Shown here: positions 6,197 to 14,206 of the stretch, piece by piece | How the letters are laid out: every line of letters begins with the position of its first letter | Position numbering within the stretch: position 1 is the stretch's first letter | DNA from: JBJXFY01 sp046155815 | GTDB lineage: Bacteria > Verrucomicrobiota > Verrucomicrobiia > Limisphaerales > CAIMTB01 | DNA length: 16,198 bases | Direction: 5' to 3' | Assembly: GCA_046155815.1 (NCBI GenBank) | Contig: JBJXFY010000372.1 | Location: 1 to 16,198 of the forward strand | Position numbers and translations under genes: made by a program | The notes under the pieces: model-generated | Database searches by the model: none | What the model was told of the DNA's origin: nothing | The model's input: only the letters and a program-made list of their open reading frames with translations

Positions 6197-8388
6197 TCCC
6201 CCTCCTCCGCCTTCTGCTGCGCCTGCTGTTCCGTTTCCGCGCGTACGGCGTGGAGTCGCTCAAGACGCCCGGACCGGTGCTCCTCCTACCGAACCACTCG
6301 TCGTGGCTCGATTGGCTCTTCCTCGGCGTGTGCCTGGAGGACGACTGGAAGTTCGTCACGTCCAGCACGACGGCGCAGACCTCGTGGCTGCACCGGAAGA
6401 TGATGCTCAACCGCCGCTGCTTCCCGGTGGACCCGCTCTCGCCCTACTCGGCGCGTCACATGGCGGAGTTCCTCTCCGGCGGCGGGCGGCTCGTGCTGTT
6501 CCCCGAGGGCCGCATCTCGCGGACGGGCGCGCTGATGAAGCTCTTCGACGGCACCGGCTTCCTCCTGCACAGGACGAAGGCCAGGGTCGTCACCGCCTAC
6601 CTGCGCGGCGCGCTCCGCGTGCCGTGTTCGCCGCATCCGGGCTGGCGGAAGTGGCTGCCTGCCGTGACCGCGCACTTCAGCGCCGTGCTCACGCCGCCGT
6701 CCGCCGAGGGGCTGCCCACCACGCAGGCGCGGGCGAAGCTCACGCGCTGGCTCCGCGACCAGATGGTGCGCCAGCAGTTCGAGGTGGAGATGGACCACGG
6801 TCCACAGACGGTGCTCGAGGCCGTGGTCGGCATGGCCCGCCAGCGGCCGGGGCAGGTGATCCTGGAGGACGTGACGATGCAGCGCCTCACCTACCGCCGG
6901 CTGCTCGTGGGCACGGACCTGCTGGGCGGCGCGCTGGCGGCCCGGCTGCCCGTCGGTGCGGAGCGCGTCGGCGTGCTGCTGCCGAACGTCAACGCCATGC
7001 CCGTCGTGCTGCTCGCGCTGTGGGCGCGGGAGAAGGTGCCCGCCATCCTCAACTTCTCCACGGGCACGGCCGTGATGCTGCAGTGCCTCCAGCTCGGCGG
7101 CATCCGGCATGTCGTCACGTCGCGGTCGTTCCTCGAGAAGTTCAAGCTCGACCCCAGGCCGTTCACGGACGCGGGCGTGGAGCTCCTGTTCCTCGAAGAC
7201 CTGCGCGCCGGCATCGGCGGCGGGGCGAAGCTGGCTTCGCTCTTGAAGCACACGCTGCGGCCGGGAGCCGGACTGACTCAGCCGCCGGAGATGACGCAGG
7301 ATTCCGACATCACGCCGGCCGTCGTGCTCTTCACCTCCGGCTCCGAGGGCATCCCCAAGGGCGTCGAACTCACCCACGGCAACCTCCTGGCCAACGCCCG
7401 CCAGCTCGTCGCCGTCATGGATCTGGTGGACACGGACCGCTTCTTCAACGCGCTGCCGCTCTTCCACAGCTTCGGCCTGATGGCCGGGACACTGATGCCG
7501 CTGGTGCGCGGCGTGTTCGTCTTCCTCTATCCCTCGCCGCTCCACTACCGGGTGATTCCGACCGCGGTGTACAACCTGAACGCCACGGTGATGTTCGGCA
7601 CGAACACCTTCCTGAACGGCTACGCGCGCCGCGCGCATCCCTACGACTTCCGGACCGTGCGGCTGCTCATCGCCGGCGCGGAAAAGACGCAGCAGGCCAC
7701 CTTCGAGACGTACGCGCAGAAGTTCGGCGTCCGCATCCTGGAGGGCTACGGTGCCACCGAGTGCAGCCCGGCCATCACCATCACCTCGCCGCTGGAGCCC
7801 AAGGCCGGGTCGGCGGGGCGCTTCCTGCCTGGGATGACGTGGCGGCTGGAGCCGGTCGAGGGCGTGACGGAGGGCGGCCGGCTGTTCGTCCGGGGGCCGA
7901 ACGTGATGCGCGGCTACCTCAACGCCGATGCCAACGCGCACTTCCGGGCCGCCGACGGCTGGCACGACACCGGCGACATCGCGCGGGTGGATGACGAGGG
8001 CTACGTCTTCATCCTCGGCCGGATGAAGCGCTTCGCGAAGGTGAGCGGCGAGATGGTGAGCCTGACCGCGGTGGAGGACGCGCTGGCCGGAGCCTTCCCG
8101 CAGTTCGGCCAGCGTTTCCAGGCGGCGGTGCTCGCCGTACCGGACGAGGACAAGGGTGAAAAGCTCATCGCTGTCTCCAACGAGCCAAAGCTCACGGTCG
8201 AGCTGGTCCGCGCCGCGATCCGCACGAAGGGCCTGAGCAACCTCTGCGTGCCGCGCGAGGTGCGCGCTGTGAAGGAGATTCCCAAGCTGGGCACGGGGAA
8301 GGTGAACCACCGCGAGCTGGCGACACGGCTTCAGTCAGTTGAATCAACGGAAGCGATCCAGCCTTCGGGTAGGGAGACCCAGTCATGA
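6193..8388 (+). CDS. aas: Bifunctional Aas-like 2-acylglycerophosphoethanolamine acyltransferase/acyl-ACP synthetase
   Basis: The 731-residue protein (E. coli Aas is 719) joins two domains. Residues 1-190 form a PlsC-type acyltransferase with the NHSSWLD (34-40) NHX4D motif and FPEGR (103-107). Residues about 200-720 form an ANL-family adenylating domain with the phosphate loop TSGSEGIPKG (381-390), EGYGATE (517-523), DTGD (592-595) and the C-terminal catalytic Lys703 in GTGKVN. Known Aas loads a fatty acid on bound ACP and uses it to re-acylate lysophosphatidylethanolamine at the cytoplasmic face. It begins on the ATGA overlapping the lnt stop, which fixes the start; a longer open frame upstream in the same phase is only overlap with lnt. 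It ends in ATGA with the DUF2157 gene. Confidence 0.92.
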   Translation: MIPLLRLLLRLLFRFRAYGVESLKTPGPVLLLPNHSSWLDWLFLGVCLEDDWKFVTSSTTAQTSWLHRKMMLNRRCFPVDPLSPYSARHMAEFLSGGGRLVLFPEGRISRTGALMKLFDGTGFLLHRTKARVVTAYLRGALRVPCSPHPGWRKWLPAVTAHFSAVLTPPSAEGLPTTQARAKLTRWLRDQMVRQQFEVEMDHGPQTVLEAVVGMARQRPGQVILEDVTMQRLTYRRLLVGTDLLGGALAARLPVGAERVGVLLPNVNAMPVVLLALWAREKVPAILNFSTGTAVMLQCLQLGGIRHVVTSRSFLEKFKLDPRPFTDAGVELLFLEDLRAGIGGGAKLASLLKHTLRPGAGLTQPPEMTQDSDITPAVVLFTSGSEGIPKGVELTHGNLLANARQLVAVMDLVDTDRFFNALPLFHSFGLMAGTLMPLVRGVFVFLYPSPLHYRVIPTAVYNLNATVMFGTNTFLNGYARRAHPYDFRTVRLLIAGAEKTQQATFETYAQKFGVRILEGYGATECSPAITITSPLEPKAGSAGRFLPGMTWRLEPVEGVTEGGRLFVRGPNVMRGYLNADANAHFRAADGWHDTGDIARVDDEGYVFILGRMKRFAKVSGEMVSLTAVEDALAGAFPQFGQRFQAAVLAVPDEDKGEKLIAVSNEPKLTVELVRAAIRTKGLSNLCVPREVRAVKEIPKLGTGKVNHRELATRLQSVESTEAIQPSGRETQS

Positions 8389-9569
8389 AATACAGCGATG
8401 TCATCCGGTTGCATGAACTCGACCTGATCTCCGCCGAGCAGAGGCAGAGGATCATCGAGAGACTCAAGCTGAAGGATGAGCCCGGTCGGCTGCTGACCGT
8501 GCTCTCGGTGTTCGGCGCCCTGCTGGTGGCCTCGGGCATCATCCTGCTGATCTCGGCCAACTGGGAAGTGATCCCGCGTGGCGTGAAGCTCGCCGCCGGC
8601 ATTGCGCTGATGCTCGGAGCGTGGGCGGGCGGCTGGCGGCTGCGCGAGTCGCCCGGGCACCATCCGAAATCCGGGGAAGCCCTGTACCTGGTCGGCGCGT
8701 GCCTGTGGCTGGCCAACATCGCGCTGGTCGGCCAGATCTATCACCTGTCGAGCCGGCCACCGAACGCGATCCTGCTCTGGGCCGCGGGCATCGCGCCGTT
8801 GCCGTGGCTCCTGCGGTCAAAGGCCATGTTTGTCCTGGGCCTGCTGGCCGCGTGGCTGTGGGTGGGCCTGGAGGTCAATGACCGCAACTGGTGGTCGGGC
8901 CACGGATGGCAGGAGAATCAGGCCGTACTTTACGCCATGATCGGGCTCGCCGTGCTTGGCTGGGGCATGTGTCTCCGGGCGGGGCGCTGGGCTGAGTTCA
9001 GCGGGCCGGCGGAGAAGACCGGCCTGCTCGCCCTGCTGGCAGGAATCTATCCGCTATGCTGGCTGGATTGGGGAGCGAAGCCGCTGATGCCCGGCGCGCT
9101 GGGCCTGCTCGCCGCGGTGACCGTGGCGGGGTTGGCGCTGACGGCATTCGGACTAAGGCGTCGGTTCGAGGAACTCAGTCCGCAATGGCGGTGGACCTGG
9201 GGCGCATCGCTGGCCGGCCTGGCTGGCATGAGCTGGCTGTGGCTGTTCTTAGGCAGCCCGGACGGCGCTCGAACATACGGCGGGGAAACCTCGTGGGCGC
9301 CCTGGCTGGTGAACGTGGCCCTGGTGGTTCACTGCCTGCTGCAGGTCCAGGTCGGCGCTGCGCTGCGCTCCCGTTTTCTGGTCAACTTGGCCGTGTTCTT
9401 CCTCGCGCTGGCCATCATCACGGCCTATCTGCGGCTGTTCGGCTCGATGGCCGTGACCGGCGGGATGTTTGTGGTGTCAGGCGTCTTCCTGATCGGCCTG
9501 GCCTTCTACCTCGAACGCAAACGCCGCCGCCTGCTGGCCCGGATGCGTCGGCCGGAGCCTGCCCGGTAA
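8385..9569 (+). CDS. DUF2157 family membrane protein
   Basis: The 394-residue protein has a short soluble N-terminus, MKYSDVIRLHELDLISAEQR, with a helix that follows the DUF2157 pattern (sensor of start and end by an HTH-like segment), and then roughly ten hydrophobic segments from about residue 37 to 385, ending in a basic tail (ERKRRRLLARMRR). The first membrane part, LLTVLSVFGALLVASGIILL, followed by ISANWEVIP, is the conserved DUF2157 start. The biochemical role of the family is unknown; members often lie next to GDYXXLXY-domain genes, as here. It shares an ATGA overlap with aas, so it is translated with the lipid genes. Function cannot be assigned from sequence. Confidence 0.85.
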   Translation: MKYSDVIRLHELDLISAEQRQRIIERLKLKDEPGRLLTVLSVFGALLVASGIILLISANWEVIPRGVKLAAGIALMLGAWAGGWRLRESPGHHPKSGEALYLVGACLWLANIALVGQIYHLSSRPPNAILLWAAGIAPLPWLLRSKAMFVLGLLAAWLWVGLEVNDRNWWSGHGWQENQAVLYAMIGLAVLGWGMCLRAGRWAEFSGPAEKTGLLALLAGIYPLCWLDWGAKPLMPGALGLLAAVTVAGLALTAFGLRRRFEELSPQWRWTWGASLAGLAGMSWLWLFLGSPDGARTYGGETSWAPWLVNVALVVHCLLQVQVGAALRSRFLVNLAVFFLALAIITAYLRLFGSMAVTGGMFVVSGVFLIGLAFYLERKRRRLLARMRRPEPAR

Positions 9570-9593
9570 CCTTTCATCTCTTCTTCAGCCGTC

Positions 9594-10133
9594 ATGAAAC
9601 TTAAGCTGCTCGCCGCCATCCTCGCATTGCAGGTGGCGTGGATCATCGGAACTTCGGCTGTGCAGGAGGTCAGGCTGCACCGGGCTCCGACCATCCTGCT
9701 GGAAACCCGGCCCGTGGACCCGCGTGACCTGCTGCGCGGAGACTATGTCATCCTCAACTACGCCATCAGCACGCTGCCGCCGGAGCTGTTTCAGCCGCCT
9801 CGGCCGGAGCTTCTGCCGATGGGCCAGCCGGTCTATGTCCTCCTGGAGAAGCGGGGCGAGTACTTTGAGGCGGTCCGCGCGGCCTTCGAGCCCCTCGATC
9901 CGGCGGACGGGCAGGTGATGATGCGCGGCACCCTGCAGCACTGGAACTGGACCGGGACCGGGACCGAAGTCGTCGAGTACGGCATCGAACGCTACTATGT
10001 GCCGGAAGGCCAGGGGAATCCCGTCGGCAAGCTGACCGTGGAGGTCGCGGTGGCCGGGTCCGGCCAGGCCCTGATCAAGCAGGTCTTTCTCGATGGGCGT
10101 CCCTTCCGGGAGGCCATGAAGGACGTCCAGTGA
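9594..10133 (+). CDS. GDYXXLXY domain protein
   Basis: The 179-residue protein begins with an uncleaved or cleavable hydrophobic segment (about 4-22) and carries the family signature GDYVILNY at residues 49-56, preceded by VDPRDLLR. The rest is a beta-rich soluble domain, probably outside the cytoplasm, with YGIERYYVPEGQG near 128-140. Its usual partner is a DUF2157/DUF4401 membrane protein, which lies 24 bp upstream, so the two probably form one membrane complex. The molecular role of the family is unknown. The ATG start directly precedes the hydrophobic segment. It is the last gene in the tightly packed lipid operon; a hairpin follows. Confidence 0.85.
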   Translation: MKLKLLAAILALQVAWIIGTSAVQEVRLHRAPTILLETRPVDPRDLLRGDYVILNYAISTLPPELFQPPRPELLPMGQPVYVLLEKRGEYFEAVRAAFEPLDPADGQVMMRGTLQHWNWTGTGTEVVEYGIERYYVPEGQGNPVGKLTVEVAVAGSGQALIKQVFLDGRPFREAMKDVQ

Positions 10134-10166
10134 GATGCTTCTCTTTCAGGCTGCTTCCCGGCAAAA

Positions 10167-10200
10167 GGAGGCAGCGTGGCTGAATCTGCCGGCTGCCTCC
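10167..10200 (+). terminator. Candidate hairpin terminator/attenuator after the GDYXXLXY gene
   Basis: GGAGGCAGC (10167-10175) pairs perfectly with GCTGCCTCC (10192-10200) around a 16-nt loop; one further A-T pair extends the stem. There is no U-tract after it, so this is a structured intergenic element that may end or attenuate the operon, not a classic intrinsic terminator. Confidence 0.35.
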
Positions 10201-10248
10201 TGTTCGACGATCTGACCAAATCTTTGACCACACACAACCAGGAGAACC

Positions 10249-10608
10249 TTGAACAGAACCGTTACCGCCGTCCGATGGACAGCCCGCAGCCTCAGCGTGC
10301 TGATCCTCCTTGTCTGGGGCTACTTCATCCTGGCGAATCTCCTCGGAGAGGCAGGGCGGCCGTCGCGGCCGCTTACCGCCGGTGACGCGGCGCTCATCAC
10401 CACGATGCTGGCCGGCCTCGCCGGCCTCGCCCTTGCCTGGCGACACGAACTGGCCGGTGCCGGCGTCACGCTGGCCTCGGTCGCGATTGCCGCGTACTTG
10501 AACTCCCGTGCCGCGACCGGGCTTGCGGTGCTGCCGCTGGTTGCCGCGCTTCTCTTCCTGATCGCGTGGAGCATCGGCCGGGCGCCTTCCCCGCAGCCGG
10601 CGGCCTGA
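10249..10608 (+). CDS. Small four-helix integral membrane protein of unknown function
   Basis: The 119-residue product has four hydrophobic segments at about 15-33, 49-64, 70-86 and 91-110 and a short Pro-rich end. It starts at TTG 10249, chosen because AGGAGA (from about 10240) sits 4-5 bases upstream, a good Shine-Dalgarno sequence. I do not recognise the family with confidence; the layout (short cytosolic start, R-W-x-A-R before helix 1, a loop with PLTAGDAA between helices 1 and 2) resembles small uncharacterised membrane proteins common in many phyla. It is 10 bp upstream of the amidohydrolase gene and probably co-transcribed with it. Confidence 0.65.
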   Translation: MNRTVTAVRWTARSLSVLILLVWGYFILANLLGEAGRPSRPLTAGDAALITTMLAGLAGLALAWRHELAGAGVTLASVAIAAYLNSRAATGLAVLPLVAALLFLIAWSIGRAPSPQPAA

Positions 10609-10618
10609 AACGTCGGCC

Positions 10619-11737
10619 ATGACAACGCGGACCCGGGAACTCCGGAAGTGGGCCGTGAGGCTGGCGCTGTCCGCCCTCGGCCTTGTCGCGGCGCTGCTCG
10701 TCGTGCGCGTCCTCCTCTTCCGAGGCGCGGTCCTGCCGCCCCAGCCCACGCCGGCCGGTCTGATGGATCTGCACTGCCACACCGCCGGCCTCGGTGCCGG
10801 CGGCAGCGGCTGCTTCGTCTCGCCCGAACTGGCGGCGAACTTCCGCTTCGGCATCTATCTCCAGGCCTTCGGCGTCACGCGCGAGGAGGTGCTGCAGCAG
10901 GGCGACCGGCTGGTCGTGGACCGCCTCGCCGTGCGGCTGGCGGAGAGCCGTTCGGTCGCGAAGGCGGTCGTGCTCGCGCTCGACGGACCGGTCACCGACG
11001 CGGGTGAGCTGGCCACGAACCGCACGGAGGTCCATGTGCCGAACGAGTTCCTCGCCGCCGCCGTCGCGCGGCACACGAACCTCCTCTGGGGAGCGAGCAT
11101 CAACCCGCTGCGTCACGACGCCCTCGCCCGCCTCGACTGGGCGGCCACGAACGGCGCCGTCCTGGTGAAATGGCTCCCCGCCATCATGGAGTTCGATCCG
11201 GGCGACGGGCGCATCCGGCCCTTCTACGAAAGGCTCGCGGCGCTGCGGATGCCGCTGCTCTGTCACACCGGTGCGGAGAATTCCTTCACCCGCGCCGACC
11301 ACCGCTTCGGCGACCCGCTGCGGCTGCGGCTGGCGCTGGAATGCGGCGTCACCGTGATCGCCGCGCACGTCGCGGGCGGCTCGCAGACGGACGGCGAGGA
11401 CGATTTCCTGCGCCTGCGCCGGCTGATGGAGGAGTTCCCGAACCTCTACGGCGACACCTCGGCGCTCACCCAGGTGAATCGCCCCGGCCACCTGCGCCGC
11501 GTGCTCGCCGACCCGCTGGTTTGTGGGCGGCTGGTGCATGGATCGGACTTTCCGCTCAGCAACACCGCACTCGTCTCGCCGTGGTACCATCCGCTCGACC
11601 TCGGGGCGGCGGAGATGGAGCGGCTGGATGACATCGCGAATCCCTGGGACCGCGATGTGGCGCTGAAGCAGGCGCTCGGGATGCCGGCGGAGGCGTTCAC
11701 CCGCGGGGCGGGCCTGCTGCGGGTGGACGGGCATTGA
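10619..11737 (+). CDS. Membrane-anchored amidohydrolase (amidohydrolase-2 family, TIM barrel)
   Basis: The 372-residue protein has an N-terminal membrane anchor (about 12-34) and then a metal-dependent hydrolase domain. Visible metal-site candidates in order are DLHCHTAG (His52, His54), Lys184 in LVKWLP, His216 in LLCHTG, His250 in IAAHVAGG and Asp310 in HGSDFPL. This is the arrangement of amidohydrolase-2 (PF04909) enzymes, which include decarboxylases and lactone or C-C hydrolases with Zn or Mn. The substrate cannot be told. The anchor is unusual for a family that is mainly cytosolic and suggests that the catalytic domain faces the periplasm; a cleaved signal peptide is an alternative, though no clear cleavage site is present. 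The ATG start directly follows the small membrane protein. Confidence 0.8.
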   Translation: MTTRTRELRKWAVRLALSALGLVAALLVVRVLLFRGAVLPPQPTPAGLMDLHCHTAGLGAGGSGCFVSPELAANFRFGIYLQAFGVTREEVLQQGDRLVVDRLAVRLAESRSVAKAVVLALDGPVTDAGELATNRTEVHVPNEFLAAAVARHTNLLWGASINPLRHDALARLDWAATNGAVLVKWLPAIMEFDPGDGRIRPFYERLAALRMPLLCHTGAENSFTRADHRFGDPLRLRLALECGVTVIAAHVAGGSQTDGEDDFLRLRRLMEEFPNLYGDTSALTQVNRPGHLRRVLADPLVCGRLVHGSDFPLSNTALVSPWYHPLDLGAAEMERLDDIANPWDRDVALKQALGMPAEAFTRGAGLLRVDGH

Positions 11738-11803
11738 ACGGCCCGCCGTCGCAGCCCCCGGCCGGGGATTTCGTCGTTGCATTTCAGCGCGGCCGGGAGC
11801 CGG

Positions 11804-12820
11804 ATGACGGTCATGCCACCCCCGGATCCGGATGAGATCGAGCGCGCCAGACAGGCCGCCGCGGAACGTCGGCTGCTCAACCAGATCCGCCTGCGGTCCT
11901 ACACGGCCACCCCGTCCGCCATCGTGCCCTTCCAGCAGTCCACGCTCGCCTGGAACACCTCCGTCCCGGCCAGCGTTTCGAGCCAGCTGTCGGTGAGCTT
12001 CAAGTTGGGCAATACCGCCGTGCCGGGCACCGGCACCTTCGCCGTCTCGCCGCTGGCGACGGGCGCGTTCCAGTTGTCCGTGCATTCCGAAAACACCAGC
12101 CGGGTGCTGGGCTCCCAGGTGGTGCGCGTGGACGCCGGCGGATGCCAGGAGTTCCAGATCTCGCGCATCGCCATCGAGCGGGCGGCGCAGCAGGTCAAGA
12201 ACCTGTTCCTCGCCGGCTCCATCTCGGCGCGGGGGGATCTCGGCGTGACGATGATCCCGCCCGACGGGATCAAGCTCGAGGCCCCCCTGAAGGTGGCGAT
12301 CGAGAACTTCTTCGACGCCGACCTCGATGTGGATCTCGACGTGCGGCTCTCCGTCGTCAGCCGCCCGGACGGCGTCCGCGTCGCGGCGGCCCGGCTCAAG
12401 GGCGCCTCGGTGGACATGATCTTCCATCTTGCCGAGCACATCTTTTCACTCGGCACGGCCACCGCGGCCCAGGCCCTCGTCCAGCCGCTGGCCGCCGATC
12501 TCCTGAAGGCCTTTCTGGGGCCGCAGATCGAGGGCCAGGTCGCCCGGTCGTTGCAGGAGGTCATTAACGGCCTGCTGGAACTGTGGCGCTCGGGCGACCC
12601 GGCCAAGCGCGTGCATCGGCTTTACTCGCTCACCGCCAACAACGGCGGCCTCGTGATCGTCGGCTGCCCGGTGCCCGCCCCGCCGCCGAATCCCTCGCCG
12701 GGAACCACCTTTCCTGGAACCGTGCTTACGGGAACCACCTTGACGGGAACCGGCACGTCGCGCGCCCGCCGCCGCCCAAGGCGCAAGGCGTCCCCGGGGC
12801 CGGCCCCCGCGGCCAAGTGA
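11804..12820 (+). CDS. Uncharacterised protein with pentapeptide-repeat basic tail
   Basis: I do not recognise this 338-residue protein. I chose the ATG at 11804 because GGGAG lies 4 bases before it; an upstream TTG (11777) would add nine residues. There is no signal peptide or membrane helix. Residues about 1-30 are helical and charged, about 40-120 are beta-rich and Ser/Thr-rich, and about 120-270 mix strands with long amphipathic helices (for example AAQALVQPLAADLLKAFLG). An acidic DADLDVDLDV stretch lies near 190. The C-terminus is low complexity: PVPAPPPNPSPG, four five-residue GT-type repeats, and a very basic ARRRPRRK end. The middle part vaguely suggests a lipid- or membrane-active helical domain, but this is a guess. 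It follows the amidohydrolase gene by 66 bp; no functional link is evident. Confidence 0.65.
   Translation: MTVMPPPDPDEIERARQAAAERRLLNQIRLRSYTATPSAIVPFQQSTLAWNTSVPASVSSQLSVSFKLGNTAVPGTGTFAVSPLATGAFQLSVHSENTSRVLGSQVVRVDAGGCQEFQISRIAIERAAQQVKNLFLAGSISARGDLGVTMIPPDGIKLEAPLKVAIENFFDADLDVDLDVRLSVVSRPDGVRVAAARLKGASVDMIFHLAEHIFSLGTATAAQALVQPLAADLLKAFLGPQIEGQVARSLQEVINGLLELWRSGDPAKRVHRLYSLTANNGGLVIVGCPVPAPPPNPSPGTTFPGTVLTGTTLTGTGTSRARRRPRRKASPGPAPAAK
12701..12760 (+). repeat. Four 15-bp tandem units encoding a pentapeptide repeat
   Basis: Units begin with GGAACC at 12701, 12716, 12731 and 12746. They encode GTTFP, GTVLT, GTTLT and GTGTS. Unit 1 and unit 3 share GGAACCACCTT. The period is exactly five codons, so gain or loss of units stays in frame. 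Confidence 0.8.
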
Positions 12821-12928
12821 TCCGCGTCCGTTCCGGCCGCTGCCCGACGCCACGAGCCCCTACGTCTTCCGGCCGGATGATGCCGTCGGATCTTTCCGGC
12901 TGGCGGCGGCTTCGGAGCCTGTACAGAG

Positions 12929-13777
12929 ATGAAGAAAAGACTGTCCCTCGCCGCGCTGCTCCTCGGCCTCTCCTGCGCCGGGGCCGGGGAAGAGATTTCC
13001 GGCATCACCCTCCGCCGCGACGGCCACTGGCTGGTGATCGGCCGGCCGGACCTGCCCGGCGGCGGCATCCGCATCAATTACCTCGAAGCCTACTGCCGCC
13101 CCGGCGCGCACGAGGCGGACTGGGTGAAGCACACCGTCATCCCGCACACGAACGACCTCGTCGAACTCACTCCTGACCGCCGCCGCCTGCGCCTGCGCGA
13201 CCGGCTGGCGGATGGCGTGGTCGTCGAACACGTCATCACCGCCGGCGCGGACGAGGTGGACTTTCAGCTCACCGCCACCAACCCGACGCAAGTCGCTTCG
13301 CAGGCCCACTGGGCGCAGCCGTGCGTGCGGCTGGGTGAGTTCACCGGCTTCGGCAGCGGGTTCCGCGGCGGCGAGGAGGACTATCTGCCGAAGTGTTTCA
13401 TCTTCCTCGACGGAAAACTCACCCGCCTGCCCACGCAGCCGTGGGCGACGCGGGCGCGCTACACGCCCGGCCAGGTCTGGCGCGGTCCCGGCGTGCCGGC
13501 GGCGGACGTGAACCCGCGCCCGCTGAGTTCACTGACTCCCAGCCACGGCCTGATCGGCTGCTTCAACGCGGACGAGACGCTGGTCTTCGCCACCGCGTGG
13601 GAGTCGTGGCACGAGCTGTTTCAGGGCGTGGCCCGCTGCCTGCACGCCGACTTCCGCCTCGGCGGCCTCGCGCCCGGCGAGACGACGCGCGTGCGCGGGA
13701 AAATCTACCTCGTGAAGCCCGACGCCGCCGCGCTGCTCCGCCGTTACGAGGCGGATTTTCCGGAGCGGGCGAAGTAA
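12929..13777 (+). CDS. Secreted protein of unknown function
   Basis: The 282-residue product starts with a signal peptide: MKKR, a hydrophobic core LSLAALLLGLS and CAGAG before EE. Cys16 follows LS, so a lipoprotein reading is possible, but Gly13 at -3 makes a poor lipobox; ordinary cleavage after AGA or AGAG fits as well. The mature part is a beta-rich single domain with INYLEAYCRPG (about 50-60), ADWVKHTVIPHTND, and DEVDFQLTATNPT. Proteins of this pattern occur in Planctomycetes and Verrucomicrobia without assigned function, as far as I recall; I cannot name a family. The ATG at 12929 has only a weak CAGAG-like signal upstream. The gene converges on vapC. Confidence 0.75.
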   Translation: MKKRLSLAALLLGLSCAGAGEEISGITLRRDGHWLVIGRPDLPGGGIRINYLEAYCRPGAHEADWVKHTVIPHTNDLVELTPDRRRLRLRDRLADGVVVEHVITAGADEVDFQLTATNPTQVASQAHWAQPCVRLGEFTGFGSGFRGGEEDYLPKCFIFLDGKLTRLPTQPWATRARYTPGQVWRGPGVPAADVNPRPLSSLTPSHGLIGCFNADETLVFATAWESWHELFQGVARCLHADFRLGGLAPGETTRVRGKIYLVKPDAAALLRRYEADFPERAK

Positions 13778-13792
13778 GTGTGCGTGGTGCTG

Positions 13793-13815
13793 GCCCGATG
13801 ATGCTGCAATCGGGC
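13793..13815. terminator. Candidate bidirectional terminator between convergent genes
   Basis: GCCCGAT (13793-13799) pairs perfectly with ATCGGGC (13809-13815) around a 9-nt loop, between the stop codons of the secreted-protein gene (plus) and vapC (minus), 16 and 11 bases from them. No T-tract is present on either side. Position and symmetry suit a shared terminator. Confidence 0.4.
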
Positions 13816-13825
13816 GGGCGTGGAC

Positions 13826-14203
13826 TCAGGCCGCCGGCAGTGCCTCAAAGGGATTCTCCAGCTTCAGGCCATTGACGTGCTTGAAATCATCCACGTTGCG
13901 CGTTACCAGCGTCCGCCCATGCACGAGGGCGGTCGCGGCGATGACCGCATCCGCCAGCCCCATTTTCCGCTCCTGCCGCAGCGCAATCGCGCGCTCCTCC
14001 ACCGCCGGAGTCAGCGGCAGCACCTGCATGCGCGCCATCGCCTCCGCGAGCCACCGGTGCTCCGTGTCGCTCAGCCGGTGATAGCCCAGGGTTTCGATCC
14101 GCGTGAGGCTGGCCACCGCGAGATCCTTCCGGTCGAGGATGGCGTCCAGGCGCGGCTCCCCGCCGTTCGCCCCGTAGATGAGGATGTTGCTGTCGAGCAG
14201 CAT
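13826..14203 (-). CDS. vapC: VapC-like PIN-domain ribonuclease toxin
   Basis: The 125-residue protein has the PIN-domain acidic set: Asp4 in LLDSNILIY, Glu37 in LTRIETLGY, Asp85 in GLADAVIAATAL and Asp105/106 in TRNVDDF. PIN toxins of the VapC family are Mg-dependent RNases that cut tRNA or rRNA when released from their antitoxin. The length is normal for VapC. The ATG lies three bases after the stop of the upstream antitoxin-like gene, the standard VapBC arrangement. Confidence 0.9.
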   Translation of the reverse strand: MLLDSNILIYGANGGEPRLDAILDRKDLAVASLTRIETLGYHRLSDTEHRWLAEAMARMQVLPLTPAVEERAIALRQERKMGLADAVIAATALVHGRTLVTRNVDDFKHVNGLKLENPFEALPAA

Positions 14204-14206
14204 CGT

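Noticed and set aside
6027..7994. 655-codon plus-strand frame overlapping aas in another phase
   Set aside because: Arg/Ala/Pro/His-rich with no motifs; an out-of-frame shadow of aas.
6286..8310. 674-codon minus-strand frame opposite aas
   Set aside because: Low-complexity His/Arg/Glu-rich translation; aas on the plus strand has all family motifs.
11756..11767. CCCCGGCCGGGG palindrome after the amidohydrolase gene
   Set aside because: No loop or T-tract; likely chance in GC-rich DNA, so not called as a terminator.
10466..12439. 657-codon minus-strand frame opposite the amidohydrolase and the pentapeptide-tail gene
   Set aside because: Composition typical of an antisense shadow; the amidohydrolase motifs lie on the plus strand.
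12701..12760. CRISPR-like array in the repeated GGAACC region
   Set aside because: The units are contiguous with a 15-bp period, have no spacers and are in frame with a gene.
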